From Alistipes sp. CAG:514 (GTDB taxonomy: Bacteria; Bacteroidota; Bacteroidia; Bacteroidales; UBA932), in NCBI GenBank assembly GCA_000431015.1, contig HF986061.1, forward strand, positions 1 through 54,628: 54,628 nucleotides of DNA. Direction: 5' to 3'. Numbering within the stretch: the stretch's first letter is position 1; each line of letters opens with the position of its first letter. Of the stretch, positions 35,394-45,000 are shown piece by piece. A model generated the notes under the pieces. That model did not search any database, was not told where the DNA came from, and saw only the letters and a program-made list of their open reading frames with translations. The translations under genes were made by a program, and so were the position numbers.

Positions 35394-36878
35394 CTATTCA
35401 TTGTTATGATCGTCGATCCCGTAGTCCGGGATGTCGTTCTCATGTACCGGGATGTTCGCGTCAACGCCGCCGAAATCCTCCTCCTGGGCGTTGAGTCTGC
35501 TTTCAGCCTCGTCCAGCTCGTCCATCCTGCTGCCGATCTCGTCCCTGACCTGCCTGTCCACCAAAGGTTCGGCCTTGGCCGCCTCCCTATCGATCTTTCT
35601 CTTGGCCATCTTGCTTATGGACAGGATGATGCCGAAGGCGAGGCTGAACATTATGAACGATGAGTTGCCGTGGCTGATCATCGGAAGCGTCTGGCCTGTC
35701 AGCGGCCCGATGTCGCAGTTGACGGCTATGTGCATCATCGCCTGTCCGGTGATGAGCAGGACGAGTCCGGCCACCGCGGTCTTCGCGAAGTGGTTGTCAC
35801 AGTTCCTTACGATGATCGAGCCTCTGGCCAAAAGGCTGATGTAGAGGATGATCACGAATATTCCTCCAAGCAGGCCGTACTCCTCCACCACGAAACTGAA
35901 CATGTAGTCCTCGAACATGATCGGCACGACGTATCTCTGGGTGCTTCGTCCGGGGCCCTTGCCGAACAGCCCTCCCTCGTGGATGGCGATCTTCGCGCTT
36001 ATCGGCTGCTTCACGTTGTCGAGCGCTTCCTGGAACTCGACGCTGTTCTGCGGATTCTCCCTCATTATCCTGAGATTGTCATCGATTCCTGCGCCGACAA
36101 CCCTGTTGATCGCCGAGTCAAGATGCGGGAACAATTTGTGGCCTTCGTCCCGGCTCGCGTTGATGCAGATGCAGACGGCGAGCAGACCTATGCCGATGGC
36201 TATCGGCTTGACGAGTTCCTTGATGCTGATTCCTCCGATCAGGATGGTGATGAACATGATCCCTCCGATGAACAACGTGCTGGACAGGCTGCCGACCATG
36301 ATAAGGAGGCAGACACTGAATATCGGAACGTAGATGTAGACGATTTTCTTGGTCAAAGGCTTGTTCCACAGCGGGTACTTCTTTCCCAGATGGTTGGCGA
36401 TCATGAAGCTGTCGTTGCGGAAGGCGTTCACCGCCCATGCCAGGTACATGATCATGGCCACTTTCACGACCTCGAACACGTGGACCTGAAGTCCAAGGAC
36501 GGACACGATTCTCCAGGCTTGGTTGAGGTACAGCGCCTTGACCGGGCCGACGGTGATGTGCAGGGCCAGGATCAAAAGCAGTCCGATGGAGACGGCGTAG
36601 CCCAGCTGCGAGACGATTCGGAAGAATCCTATCTTCTTGATGCTGCAACAGATGAGGATGATCGCAAGACCGCCGAGCGTCAGCACGAGTTGCTCGCTGA
36701 TTATCGCCATCCTGGTCGTTTTCTGCTGGAGGGCCAGCAGTGAGGTGGATGAGAATATGGCCACGATGGACAGGAGGATGAGCAGCATCACGATCATCCA
36801 CACCACCTTGTCGCCTTCGAAGGAATCCACGAAGTTCCAGAGGGTTTTCTTTTGCTTTGTCTCCCCGGCCATATTCAT
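35394..36878 (-). CDS. ftsW: Lipid II polymerase FtsW (SEDS family)
   Basis: Septal peptidoglycan glycosyltransferase with about ten hydrophobic segments. 494 residues. SEDS features include the extracellular loop ending in FVVEEYGLLGGIFVI, and GPLTGQTLPMISHGNSSFIMF. A hydrophilic acidic C-terminal tail of about 60 residues (from KMAKRKIDREAAK) extends beyond the usual length. Located between murD and murG as in most dcw clusters. Confidence 0.95.
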   Translation of the reverse strand: MNMAGETKQKKTLWNFVDSFEGDKVVWMIVMLLILLSIVAIFSSTSLLALQQKTTRMAIISEQLVLTLGGLAIILICCSIKKIGFFRIVSQLGYAVSIGLLLILALHITVGPVKALYLNQAWRIVSVLGLQVHVFEVVKVAMIMYLAWAVNAFRNDSFMIANHLGKKYPLWNKPLTKKIVYIYVPIFSVCLLIMVGSLSSTLFIGGIMFITILIGGISIKELVKPIAIGIGLLAVCICINASRDEGHKLFPHLDSAINRVVGAGIDDNLRIMRENPQNSVEFQEALDNVKQPISAKIAIHEGGLFGKGPGRSTQRYVVPIMFEDYMFSFVVEEYGLLGGIFVIILYISLLARGSIIVRNCDNHFAKTAVAGLVLLITGQAMMHIAVNCDIGPLTGQTLPMISHGNSSFIMFSLAFGIILSISKMAKRKIDREAAKAEPLVDRQVRDEIGSRMDELDEAESRLNAQEEDFGGVDANIPVHENDIPDYGIDDHNNE

Positions 36879-36885
36879 TCAACTT

Positions 36886-38226
36886 TTAGAGTCTTCTTAC
36901 AGCTTCCTTGAATTTCTCTCCGCGGTCCTCGTAGCAGGTGAACAGGTCGAAGCTGGCGCAGCATGGGCTCAGCAGCACGATGTCTCCGGCCTTGGCGAAC
37001 CCGCTGGCGGCCTTTACAGCCTCGTCAGCCGACTTGGTGTCCACGATGCTGTCCTTCCCGACGATCTGTTCGAACGCCTCGTGGATCTTGCGGTTGTCAA
37101 CACCCAGGCACACGATGGCCTTGACCTTCTCCTTGACGAGCGGTTTGAGGATCTCGTAGTCGTTGCCCTTGTCGGTTCCGCCGACTATCCAGACAACCGG
37201 TCTCTTCTGGCATTCGAGGGCGTACCAAGCCGCGTCCACGTTCGTGGCCTTGGAGTCGTTGATGTAAAGCACGTCCTTGATGCTCAGCACGGGTTCGAGC
37301 CTGTGTTCGATTGGCTGGAATGTCGCCAGGGCCTCACGGATGGTCTTGTTGTCGATGCCCGAAGCCTTGGCCGCCAGAGCAGCCGCCATCGAGTTGTAGA
37401 TGTTGTGCCTGCCGCCGAGGGCGAGCTCTTTCAGGAATATGTCGCATTCGTCGTTGTCGTACTTCACGACGATCTTGTCGTCCTTGAGGAAAGCGCCTTG
37501 CCTGACCTCGGTCTTCTGGCTGAACGGCAGACGCTTCGCCGAGAGGATGATCTTGTTCAGATGCTCGATGGTGATCTCGTCGTCGGAGTCGAAGATGAAG
37601 CAGTCCTCCGGCCTTAGATTCTGCGTGAGGCGGAACTTGGCCTTGACGTAGTTTTCCATCTGGTAGTCGTAGCGGTCCAGATGATCCGGAGTGATGTTGG
37701 TGATGATCGCGATGTCTGGACGGAAATCATAGCAGTTGTCCAGCTGGAAACTGCTGATCTCCAGAACATAGTAGTCGAAGTGTTCTGTGGCGACCTGGTA
37801 GGCGTAGCTCTTGCCGATGTTGCCGCCGAGTCCCACGTTGAGTCCGGCGTTCTGAAGCAGGTAGTAGATCAGGGATGTCGTGGTGGTCTTGCCGTTGCTT
37901 CCGGTGATGCAGATCTTCTTCGCCGTGTCATAGCGGCCGGCGAACTCGATCTCGGAGATGATGTGGATTCCCTGCGCCTCGATCTTCTTGATGATCGGAG
38001 CGGTGCTTGGAATGCCGGGACTCTTGACCACCTCATCGGCGTTCAGGATAAGTTCCTCAGTGTGATGACCTTCCTCGAAGCTGATGTCCCATTTGCGGAG
38101 TTCGTCCGCAAAGTGGTCGGCAATCTTTCCGTAGTCGGAAAGAAAGACATCGAATCCTTTCACCTTAGCGAGAACAGCGGCTCCGACTCCGCTCTCAGCG
38201 CCTCCCAAAACTACAATTCTGCTCAT
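36886..38226 (-). CDS. murD: UDP-N-acetylmuramoyl-L-alanine--D-glutamate ligase
   Basis: Adds D-Glu to UDP-MurNAc-L-Ala. 446 residues of the Mur ligase fold: N-terminal VVLGGAESGVGAAVLA, ATP loop ITGSNGKTTTTSLIYYLL, and the later INDSKATNVDAAWYAL motif characteristic of MurD. Seven nt from ftsW and ten from mraY. Confidence 0.97.
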   Translation of the reverse strand: MSRIVVLGGAESGVGAAVLAKVKGFDVFLSDYGKIADHFADELRKWDISFEEGHHTEELILNADEVVKSPGIPSTAPIIKKIEAQGIHIISEIEFAGRYDTAKKICITGSNGKTTTTSLIYYLLQNAGLNVGLGGNIGKSYAYQVATEHFDYYVLEISSFQLDNCYDFRPDIAIITNITPDHLDRYDYQMENYVKAKFRLTQNLRPEDCFIFDSDDEITIEHLNKIILSAKRLPFSQKTEVRQGAFLKDDKIVVKYDNDECDIFLKELALGGRHNIYNSMAAALAAKASGIDNKTIREALATFQPIEHRLEPVLSIKDVLYINDSKATNVDAAWYALECQKRPVVWIVGGTDKGNDYEILKPLVKEKVKAIVCLGVDNRKIHEAFEQIVGKDSIVDTKSADEAVKAASGFAKAGDIVLLSPCCASFDLFTCYEDRGEKFKEAVRRL

Positions 38227-38236
38227 ATTCTTAAAT

Positions 38237-39547
38237 TTATCTTATCTTCAACAATGCCAATGTGGTGACGGCCAGGATGACTCCGATGAGCCAGAACCTT
38301 GTCACGATCTTCGCCTCCGGTATGGCGTGGTCCGGTCTGGAGATCAGTGCCGGGATGCCTTCCTTCTGGTAGTGGTGGTGCAGAGGGGTCATCTTGAATA
38401 TTCTTCTGCCCTCGCCGTATTTTTTCTTCGTGTACTTGAAGTAGCCTCTCTGCATGATGACCGAGAGGGACTCGACGAAGAAGATTCCGCAGAGAACCGG
38501 CAGCAGCAGCTCTTTTCTCATCAGTATGGCGCTCACTCCTATGATGCCTCCGATGGTCAGGCTGCCCGTGTCGCCCATGAACACCTGCGCGGGGTAGGAG
38601 TTGTACCATAGGAACCCCATCAGCGCCCCGACGAAGGCGGACATGAATATGGCGATCTCTCCACTGCCCGGAATGTACATGATGTTCAGGTACTCAGAGT
38701 TGATGAGGTTGCCGCCAAGCCAGGCGAAGATGCCCAGCACCACGCCGACGACCGCGCTTGTGCCGGCGGCAAGGCCGTCCATGCCGTCGGTGAGGTTAGT
38801 GCCGTTCGAGCAGGCCATGATGACGACCACTATCATGAGCATGTAGATCGCCCATTTGCAGTACCATCCCCATTTGCCTTTGAACGGAGAGAGGCACTTG
38901 TAGTCGAACTCGTGATCCTTCACCAGCGGGATGGTCGTCTTTGTACTCTTGACGACATTCTCCATCTTCCATCCTGCATCCTGAGCCACAAGTGTCTCGG
39001 AATCAACGTTCAGTGATCCGCTGTTGCCTTGTTCCACCACGTTGGTGGCCTCTGGCGGCGCGGTCACTTTCTCCCTGACGACAATGTCGTCGCTGAAGCA
39101 GACGGTCAAAGCTATGATAAGCCCAAGAAGGAGCTGTCCGATGAGTTTAGCCTTGGGATGCAGTCCTTCCTTGTTGTGTCTGAACACCTTGATGTAGTCG
39201 TCGGCGAATCCGAGGGAGCCGCACCAGATCGTTGTAAGGAGAAGAAGCTGGGTGTAGATGTTCTTAAGATTGCCGAACAGCAGGACGGCGACCACGATGC
39301 TGAGGATGATGATGACACCGCCCATTGTCGGAGTGCCTTTTTTCTGCATCTGCCCTTCGAGTCCGAGGTCACGTATGGTCTCTCCGATCTGTTTTTTCTG
39401 AAGCCATCTGATGATCCTGCGGCCTGCGAAAAACGAGATCAGCATCGCGGTGACACTGGTCAGCATGGCCCTGAAGGACAGGTAGGTGAACAGACCCTGT
39501 CCAGGAATGTCGTAGTCTTTGAGATATTCAAAAAGATGGTAGATCAT
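38237..39547 (-). CDS. mraY: Phospho-MurNAc-pentapeptide translocase
   Basis: Integral membrane enzyme that makes lipid I. 436 residues with about ten hydrophobic segments. Catalytic motifs are GFADDYIKVFRHNKEG and NLTDGMDGLAAG, with HHHYQKEG near the end. A hydrophilic insert of about 70 residues (around 155-225, containing EATNVVEQGNSGSLNVDSE) lies in a periplasmic or cytoplasmic loop. I recall such an insert in Bacteroidetes MraY proteins. Confidence 0.96.
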   Translation of the reverse strand: MIYHLFEYLKDYDIPGQGLFTYLSFRAMLTSVTAMLISFFAGRRIIRWLQKKQIGETIRDLGLEGQMQKKGTPTMGGVIIILSIVVAVLLFGNLKNIYTQLLLLTTIWCGSLGFADDYIKVFRHNKEGLHPKAKLIGQLLLGLIIALTVCFSDDIVVREKVTAPPEATNVVEQGNSGSLNVDSETLVAQDAGWKMENVVKSTKTTIPLVKDHEFDYKCLSPFKGKWGWYCKWAIYMLMIVVVIMACSNGTNLTDGMDGLAAGTSAVVGVVLGIFAWLGGNLINSEYLNIMYIPGSGEIAIFMSAFVGALMGFLWYNSYPAQVFMGDTGSLTIGGIIGVSAILMRKELLLPVLCGIFFVESLSVIMQRGYFKYTKKKYGEGRRIFKMTPLHHHYQKEGIPALISRPDHAIPEAKIVTRFWLIGVILAVTTLALLKIR

Positions 39548-39558
39548 CGCGTTTCCTC

Positions 39559-41040
39559 CTATTCATTAACCATGTTTCCGAACACTTCGGCGACCACCTC
39601 GCGCTCGTCGAAATGACGGTGCTCCGTGCCGATTATCTGATATGTCTCGTGGCCTTTCCCCGCGAGCAGGATGACGGCGCCGTCTTTGGCGAACATGATC
39701 GCCGTCCTGATGGCCTCCTTGCGGTCGGCGATGAAGATGGCTTTTGACAAGCCTTTAGGACTGAATCCCTTACGGATGTCGTCAAGGATGTCTTCCGTCT
39801 TCTCCGTGCGGCTGTTGTCGGATGTGACCACAATCCTGTCGGCGTAGTCCTCGGCCACTTTGGCCATTTCCGGTCTCTTGGTCTTGTCACGGTCTCCGCC
39901 GCATCCGAACAGGCAGACAAGTTCCCTTCCGGAGTCGATGCTCCTGAGGGTCTTCAGCACATTGTCCAGCGCGTCCGGAGTGTGGGCGTAGTCGATGATG
40001 ACGGAGAGGTCTCTCGGCCCTCTGATCGTCTCCAGCCTTCCCGGTGCTGACTCCAGCTTGCTGATGGCCACAAGAGTCTCTTCCGGATCGGCTCCCACGG
40101 CTATCGCGGCGCAGTAGATCGCCAGGATGTTGTAGGCGTTGTGCTGCCCGATGAGTCTGGTCCAGGTCTCCCGGCCGTCAATCCTGAGCAGCATGCCCTC
40201 GAAGGTCTCCTCCATGATGCGGCATGTGTGGTCGGCCAAGCCTCTGCATGAGTATCTTACAACCTTTGCCTTGGTGTTCTGCACCATGACCTCGCCGTTC
40301 CTGTCGTCGATGTTGGTGATGGCCGTGGCCGTGGCCGGAAGGTTGTCGAAGAAGAGTTTCTTGCAGCGAAGGTACTCGGCGAATGTCTTGTGGTAGTCCA
40401 GATGGTCGTGGGTGAGGTTTGAGAATATTCCCACCTTGAACTCCAGACCTGCCACACGCTCCTGCTCCACTCCGATCGAGCTTACCTCCATGAAGCAGAA
40501 CTCGCATCCGGCATCCACCATCCGGCTCATCAGGGAGTTGATGGTGATAGGGTCGGCGGTTGTGTTGGCCGTCTCCAGCCGCTTGGTGCCCACGTAGTTG
40601 GCGATTGTGGAGAGAAGTCCGCAGTTGTACCCTTGCGACATGAAAAGCCGGTAGAGAAGTGTCACGGTCGTCGTCTTGCCGTTCGTGCCGGTGATTCCTA
40701 CCAGCGTGAGCTTACGGGATGGGTTGTCGAAGAAATTGGCGGCCATCATCGCCACGGCGTGACGTGAGTCGGCCACCTTGACAAGGGTGACCGGAGCGTC
40801 CGGCTGTCCTGCGGCAGCGGTACGCATGGCCTCCTCGTCTTCGTAGACAATCGCCGCCGCTCCGGAGCCGATGGCTTTCCCGATGAAGGCATGTCCGTCG
40901 CTGTCATGACCTTTCACGGCGATGAATATGGCTCCCGGGGTGACTTTCCTCGAATCGTTGCAGACATCAAGGATCTCAAGGTCACGGTTTCCCCGCACCT
41001 CGATGACTCCCGCGTCCCTTATGATGTTTTCCAGTCTCAT
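39559..41040 (-). CDS. murE: UDP-MurNAc-tripeptide synthetase
   Basis: Adds the third residue of the stem peptide. 493 residues from ATG 41040 (MRLENIIRD), which overlaps the PBP stop as ATGA; the frame is open upstream but only inside the PBP gene. The ATP loop is ITGTNGKTTTVTL. The specificity motif reads DNSR (VVTSDNSRTEKTEDI), where meso-DAP enzymes normally have DNPR. The retained Arg suggests diaminopimelate, but the Pro-to-Ser change is unusual. Confidence 0.95.
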   Translation of the reverse strand: MRLENIIRDAGVIEVRGNRDLEILDVCNDSRKVTPGAIFIAVKGHDSDGHAFIGKAIGSGAAAIVYEDEEAMRTAAAGQPDAPVTLVKVADSRHAVAMMAANFFDNPSRKLTLVGITGTNGKTTTVTLLYRLFMSQGYNCGLLSTIANYVGTKRLETANTTADPITINSLMSRMVDAGCEFCFMEVSSIGVEQERVAGLEFKVGIFSNLTHDHLDYHKTFAEYLRCKKLFFDNLPATATAITNIDDRNGEVMVQNTKAKVVRYSCRGLADHTCRIMEETFEGMLLRIDGRETWTRLIGQHNAYNILAIYCAAIAVGADPEETLVAISKLESAPGRLETIRGPRDLSVIIDYAHTPDALDNVLKTLRSIDSGRELVCLFGCGGDRDKTKRPEMAKVAEDYADRIVVTSDNSRTEKTEDILDDIRKGFSPKGLSKAIFIADRKEAIRTAIMFAKDGAVILLAGKGHETYQIIGTEHRHFDEREVVAEVFGNMVNE

Positions 41041-43148
41041 TTCAATGTAAGTGTTATGGCGGAACCTTCCGTCGCCTTGGCTCCCGGGGAAGGAGTCTGT
41101 GAGGTGACGTGTCCGGTTCCTGTGTACCTGCACCTCAGGCCGCTGTTCTCGATGATGAACATCGCGTCCTTAAGTCCAAGTCCTGTAACGTCCGGTACCA
41201 CCGGATTCTTGGTGTCGGCTTGTTCGTGAATCTCCCTGTCGAGCTTCATCTGTGGAACTTTTGCCGAGGATATTATTGTGTTTCCCCACTCAGGGTCAAG
41301 TACATAGATCGCATCAACTACTTCCCGCATCACCGCCGCCGGACCGACACCACCGTAAAGGCTTCCTCTGATCAGATCGGATTTCATGCAGACTATCGCG
41401 CTGTATTTCGGATTCTCCGCAGGGAAGAATCCGACGAATGTAGCCAGGTTGTGGTAGCTTCCGTCCTTGGTCACATAAGGGGATGACATCCCGTACTTGT
41501 CGATCTCCTCTTTGGAAAGCACCTGCCTTGATGTGCCGGTCTTTCCGGCCACCGTAAGCTTGGCGCCTTTGAGCCTTTTGGCCGTCCCCTCGGATGTCAC
41601 GGCGCGCATCGCCCTTAGCATCGTGTCGGCGGTGGCCTTCGAGCAGATGGACGCGTTCAGGACGCTCGGCCCCTTCTTCGTCTTGACGGCACCGTTCTTT
41701 TCGATGCTCTCCACGAGGTAAGGTTTCATCATCCTTCCCTTGTTGGCGATCGCGTTGTAGAATGTCAGGATGTGGAGAGGTGTCTCCTTGACGGAGTAGC
41801 CGATGGCCGTGGAACCGAGATCGGTCGCGCTCCATTGCTTGGAGTCCGGTGAAGGAATGTAAGGCTCGCTGAGACCTTTGAGGTCAAAATCGAAAGCCTG
41901 ACCGAGCTTGTACATGTACAGCTTGTCAAGGAACCTCTTAGGGTTGTCATTGTAGTTCTTGACGGCGAGGTACCGGAACACATAGTTGGAGGAGATCTCG
42001 AAGCCGCGCAGGACCGAGATCTCTCCGTTGCCCTTGATGTGCGTGTCCTGCGGGTAGCCCGGTATCACACCGTTGTTCATCGGGATCACGTCGTCCAGGG
42101 ACTTGACGAAACCGTCCTCTATCACGGTCATCAGCGTCGTGGCCTTGAACACGGAACCCGGCTCTGCGGCGAATCCGATCGCCATGTTGTAGACTTCGTT
42201 CAGGCTGCTGTCCTTGGGATCCTTGGTGAGGTTCACCATCGAGCGGATCGCACCGGTCTTCACGTCCATGATCACGGCGCACCCCTCGTTGATCTTCGGG
42301 TTGGCCGCCATCTGCTTCCTCATCGCCTTGTCAACGATGTCCTGAAGAGTGATGTTCAGGGTGGTCCTGACATTGAGGCCGTCTTCCGGCTTGACGTAGG
42401 TGCTGTCGTAGTTCTGGATCCTCTCCCGGTTGTCGGTCGGACGGAGCCAGATCTCTCCCTCTTTGCCGTGAAGGGCGTAGTCATATTTCCCCTCAAGGCC
42501 TATGTGATTGTTGCCGTTGGAGTTGCGGTTGTCTTTCACGTACCCTATCGTGCGTCTTGCCAGGGTCCCGTAAGGGTACTGCCTGGAATCCCGCTTGTTG
42601 ACAATGATTCCGCTCTTGTAGCGTCCCTCCTTCATCAGCGGCAGTTTCTGCAGCCGCAGAAGGGCTCCCCTGTCAAGGTCGGCGGTCAGTCTCATGTACC
42701 TGTTGCCGTCCTTGCGCCCTGTGACGATCATCCGGTAGTAGTCTCCGGCGCTGCCTCCGACTTCCTTCGCCAGTCCGTCGCTGAAAGCCTTCGCCTTTGA
42801 CAGCCAGTCCCTTTCCAGACTGTCGGGATTGCTCTTGCCGCGGAAAACGCTCTTGAGCACCGTGCAGTCCATGTAGAGCTGGTACATCGGTGTGGACATC
42901 GCCAGCAGTTTCCCGTCGCAGCCGATGATCGCTCCACGGTCCGGCTCGATGACGCTCTTGGTGCTTGGCGGAAGGAAGAACCTCGCCACATCCTTGTCCG
43001 GCTTCCAGAACAGCTGGATGCAGACCATCTTGCCGATGATGAAGAATCCGGCGACCAGCACGATGGCATAGAAGCAGTACAGTATCACGCCGATCCTGTC
43101 CCGTTTCTTCTTGGCCTTGTTCTGTCTCTCTGCCGTCATGTCTGTCAT
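41037..43148 (-). CDS. Septal penicillin-binding protein (FtsI/PBP3-like) with PASTA domain
   Basis: Class B transpeptidase for septal cross-linking. 703 residues. The N-terminal transmembrane helix spans about 19-42 and the dimerisation domain follows to about 240. The transpeptidase domain has Ser332 in SVFK, SSN at 387-389 and KTG at 536-538. A single C-terminal PASTA domain (about 635-703, VPDVTGLGLKDAMFIIENSG) ends the protein. The start at 43148 overlaps the ftsL stop as ATGA. The ftsI symbol would be reasonable from position. Confidence 0.95.
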   Translation of the reverse strand: MTDMTAERQNKAKKKRDRIGVILYCFYAIVLVAGFFIIGKMVCIQLFWKPDKDVARFFLPPSTKSVIEPDRGAIIGCDGKLLAMSTPMYQLYMDCTVLKSVFRGKSNPDSLERDWLSKAKAFSDGLAKEVGGSAGDYYRMIVTGRKDGNRYMRLTADLDRGALLRLQKLPLMKEGRYKSGIIVNKRDSRQYPYGTLARRTIGYVKDNRNSNGNNHIGLEGKYDYALHGKEGEIWLRPTDNRERIQNYDSTYVKPEDGLNVRTTLNITLQDIVDKAMRKQMAANPKINEGCAVIMDVKTGAIRSMVNLTKDPKDSSLNEVYNMAIGFAAEPGSVFKATTLMTVIEDGFVKSLDDVIPMNNGVIPGYPQDTHIKGNGEISVLRGFEISSNYVFRYLAVKNYNDNPKRFLDKLYMYKLGQAFDFDLKGLSEPYIPSPDSKQWSATDLGSTAIGYSVKETPLHILTFYNAIANKGRMMKPYLVESIEKNGAVKTKKGPSVLNASICSKATADTMLRAMRAVTSEGTAKRLKGAKLTVAGKTGTSRQVLSKEEIDKYGMSSPYVTKDGSYHNLATFVGFFPAENPKYSAIVCMKSDLIRGSLYGGVGPAAVMREVVDAIYVLDPEWGNTIISSAKVPQMKLDREIHEQADTKNPVVPDVTGLGLKDAMFIIENSGLRCRYTGTGHVTSQTPSPGAKATEGSAITLTLK

Positions 43149-43501
43149 TCGCTTATCTTGTCCGCCGGTTTATCCGGCATTGTCAGCCTGGAGCCTGAAT
43201 CCTCAAGCATCTTCTGCACCTTGCTCATCCTTGAAAGCCCCGCAAGCTCAACGGTCTTCTGAGCGTGGTAGATCTCCACGTCCTCCAGCACCTTCCTGTT
43301 CTCCTCGACCCTTGTGAGCGTCTTCTCTATCTTGAGACTCAGCCAGATGCTGACCCAGAACAAGAAGAACGTGTAGATGATGTGGATGAAGTAGCGGCTG
43401 ACGTGCAACCTCAGCAAAAACTCCCCCTTTATCGTGGCCAGAGCCGCGTTCCTGAACCACAGCAGGATGTCGGAGAACTTCCATTTTCTCAGTTCCGTCA
43501 T
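43145..43501 (-). CDS. FtsL-like cell division protein
   Basis: 118-residue bitopic protein. The hydrophobic helix spans about 38-55 (YFIHIIYTFFLFWVSIWLSL) and is followed by a helical, probably coiled-coil segment (about 57-105). Low sequence conservation is typical. Assignment rests on size, topology and position between rsmH and the PBP gene, with ATGA overlaps on both sides. Confidence 0.8.
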   Translation of the reverse strand: MTELRKWKFSDILLWFRNAALATIKGEFLLRLHVSRYFIHIIYTFFLFWVSIWLSLKIEKTLTRVEENRKVLEDVEIYHAQKTVELAGLSRMSKVQKMLEDSGSRLTMPDKPADKISE

Positions 43502-44493
43502 GCCTTGTTCCCTCCTTTCTCTTCTGTTTTCTCCGCGATCCTCAGCTTGGCGCTCCTCGCCCTCGTGTTGGAGGCGATCTCGCTCTCCTGCGGCAGGATC
43601 GGCTTGCGGTTCACCGCCTTCAGAGGGGCATGAATATTCCCGAACACGTCCTTTTCCTCCTTGCCGTCTGCCCTTCCGGTCTTGATGAAGTTCTTGACCA
43701 TCCTGTCCTCAAGCGAGTGGTAGGTGATCACGACAAGCCTTCCTCCCGGTCTGAGTGTGTCCGCCGCCCCTTCGAGGAATTTCTCCAGGGAGCGCATTTC
43801 GTGGTTCACTTCTATCCGCATGGCGTGGTAGACTTTCGCAAGGAATTTGTGTTCGGCGAATTTCGGAAGAGCGGGCCGGATCGCCTCGTCAAGCTCCCCG
43901 CTGGGGGGCCTGATCGCCTCGTCAAGCTCTCCGGTGGTGCTGATGCCGCGCTTGTCTCTTGCCGAGACGATGAGTTGGGCTACCTTGCGGGCATTGTCCA
44001 CCTCGCCGTAGATGCGGAGCAGCCTTTCGAGATCCTCCTGTGAATATTCATTGACCACATCGGCGGCTGTCTTTCCGCCCTCGCGGTTCATCCTCATGTC
44101 CAGAGGAGCGTCATAGCGGAAGGAGAACCCCCTTTCCGCCGTGTCGAACTGGTGGGAGGAGACTCCGAGATCGGCGAGAATGCCGTCCAGACCGCCGGAC
44201 AGCTTCGCGCCAAGCGCCTTGTCGCCGGTCTTGTGTGCCAGGTCAAGCACGAAATTATGGATGAACCGGAAATCCGCGCGCACCAATGTGAGCCTCGGAT
44301 CGTCGATCCTGTTGTCTATGGCGTCGCTGTCACGATCGAAGGCGATGACGTGACCGTCCTCGTTTAAGCGTGAAAGTAGTTCGGCGGTGTGACCACCGCC
44401 TCCGAATGTGGCATCGGCGTAAGTTCCTGATGGATTGGTAACAAGAGCGGAGATGCTCTCGTCAAGCATTACTGGTGTATGGTAGTCTGACAT
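43498..44493 (-). CDS. rsmH: 16S rRNA (cytosine1402-N4)-methyltransferase
   Basis: Methylates C1402 of 16S rRNA. 331 residues. The N-terminal HTPVMLDESI, the SAM loop YADATFGGGGHTAELL, GILADLGVSSHQFD and the C-terminal RPGGRLVVITYHSLEDRMVK are all diagnostic. Odd feature: GELDEAIRPPS is followed immediately by GELDEAIRP, an in-frame 33-bp duplication (11 residues) in the helical substrate domain where homologues have one copy. Second gene of the dcw cluster, 11 nt after mraZ. Confidence 0.97.
   Translation of the reverse strand: MSDYHTPVMLDESISALVTNPSGTYADATFGGGGHTAELLSRLNEDGHVIAFDRDSDAIDNRIDDPRLTLVRADFRFIHNFVLDLAHKTGDKALGAKLSGGLDGILADLGVSSHQFDTAERGFSFRYDAPLDMRMNREGGKTAADVVNEYSQEDLERLLRIYGEVDNARKVAQLIVSARDKRGISTTGELDEAIRPPSGELDEAIRPALPKFAEHKFLAKVYHAMRIEVNHEMRSLEKFLEGAADTLRPGGRLVVITYHSLEDRMVKNFIKTGRADGKEEKDVFGNIHAPLKAVNRKPILPQESEIASNTRARSAKLRIAEKTEEKGGNKA
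43879..43929. repeat. 33-bp in-frame tandem duplication inside rsmH
   Basis: GATCGCCTCGTCAAGCTC occurs at 43879-43896 and again at 43912-43929, 33 bp apart. The flanking bases are nearly the same. This creates the doubled GELDEAIRP peptide in RsmH. Confidence 0.85.
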
Positions 44494-44504
44494 TCCGGTT
44501 CCTC

Positions 44505-44957
44505 CTATCTCTCCTGAGACAGCTGTCCGGCAATGTTCAAGAATTCCTCGTTTGAGATCCCGCTTGCCTCGTACTTTTCCTTGGCCCAGATCTCGATCTT
44601 GTAATCGTTGCCCGAGAAGACTACCTCTTTCGTTACACCAATTGACTCCAAAAGCTTCTTGGGGATAGAGATACGTCCGAGTTTCGCGTCCGGTTCGACG
44701 ACAGCCCTGTCGCGCATGTACTCTCTCCAGAAAGCGGCGTGAGCACGATTAAAGATGTTCAGTTTTGACTTCACCTCTTCGGACTGGCGCTCCCATTCCT
44801 CGAAGGTGTACATTTCAAGGCAGTCCTCAAAGATGTCCTTCTTGACGACGAGCCTCTGGTCTCCCTCGGAAGGCATCAGTGACTTGAACGGCGAAGGGAA
44901 AACCACTCTCCCTTTGTCGTCGATCTTTCCTGAATATTCTCCGATGAATGTTACCAT
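44505..44957 (-). CDS. mraZ: Transcriptional regulator MraZ
   Basis: DNA-binding regulator of the dcw cluster, 150 residues from ATG 44957 (MVTFIGEYSGKIDDKGRVVF). Two SpoVT-AbrB-type halves are seen: DDKGRVVFPSPFK and the second DAKLGRISIPKKLL. First gene of the cluster. Four TGGAA repeats with 10-bp period lie just upstream, as expected for an autoregulated promoter. The frame extends upstream to 45050 but through the promoter and repeats, so the shorter start was chosen. Confidence 0.96.
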   Translation of the reverse strand: MVTFIGEYSGKIDDKGRVVFPSPFKSLMPSEGDQRLVVKKDIFEDCLEMYTFEEWERQSEEVKSKLNIFNRAHAAFWREYMRDRAVVEPDAKLGRISIPKKLLESIGVTKEVVFSGNDYKIEIWAKEKYEASGISNEEFLNIAGQLSQER

Positions 44958-44983
44958 TGTCTTTAGCCTTTCACGCTTGGTTA

Positions 44984-44991
44984 CAAAGTTA
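44984..44991 (-). promoter_or_regulatory. -7 box of the dcw cluster promoter
   Basis: TAACTTTG on the minus strand, identical to the -7 box of the porin operon, lies 26 nt before the mraZ ATG. The -33 position falls inside the TGGAA repeat array rather than a TTTG box. Confidence 0.65.
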
Positions 44992-45000
44992 GGAATATTT

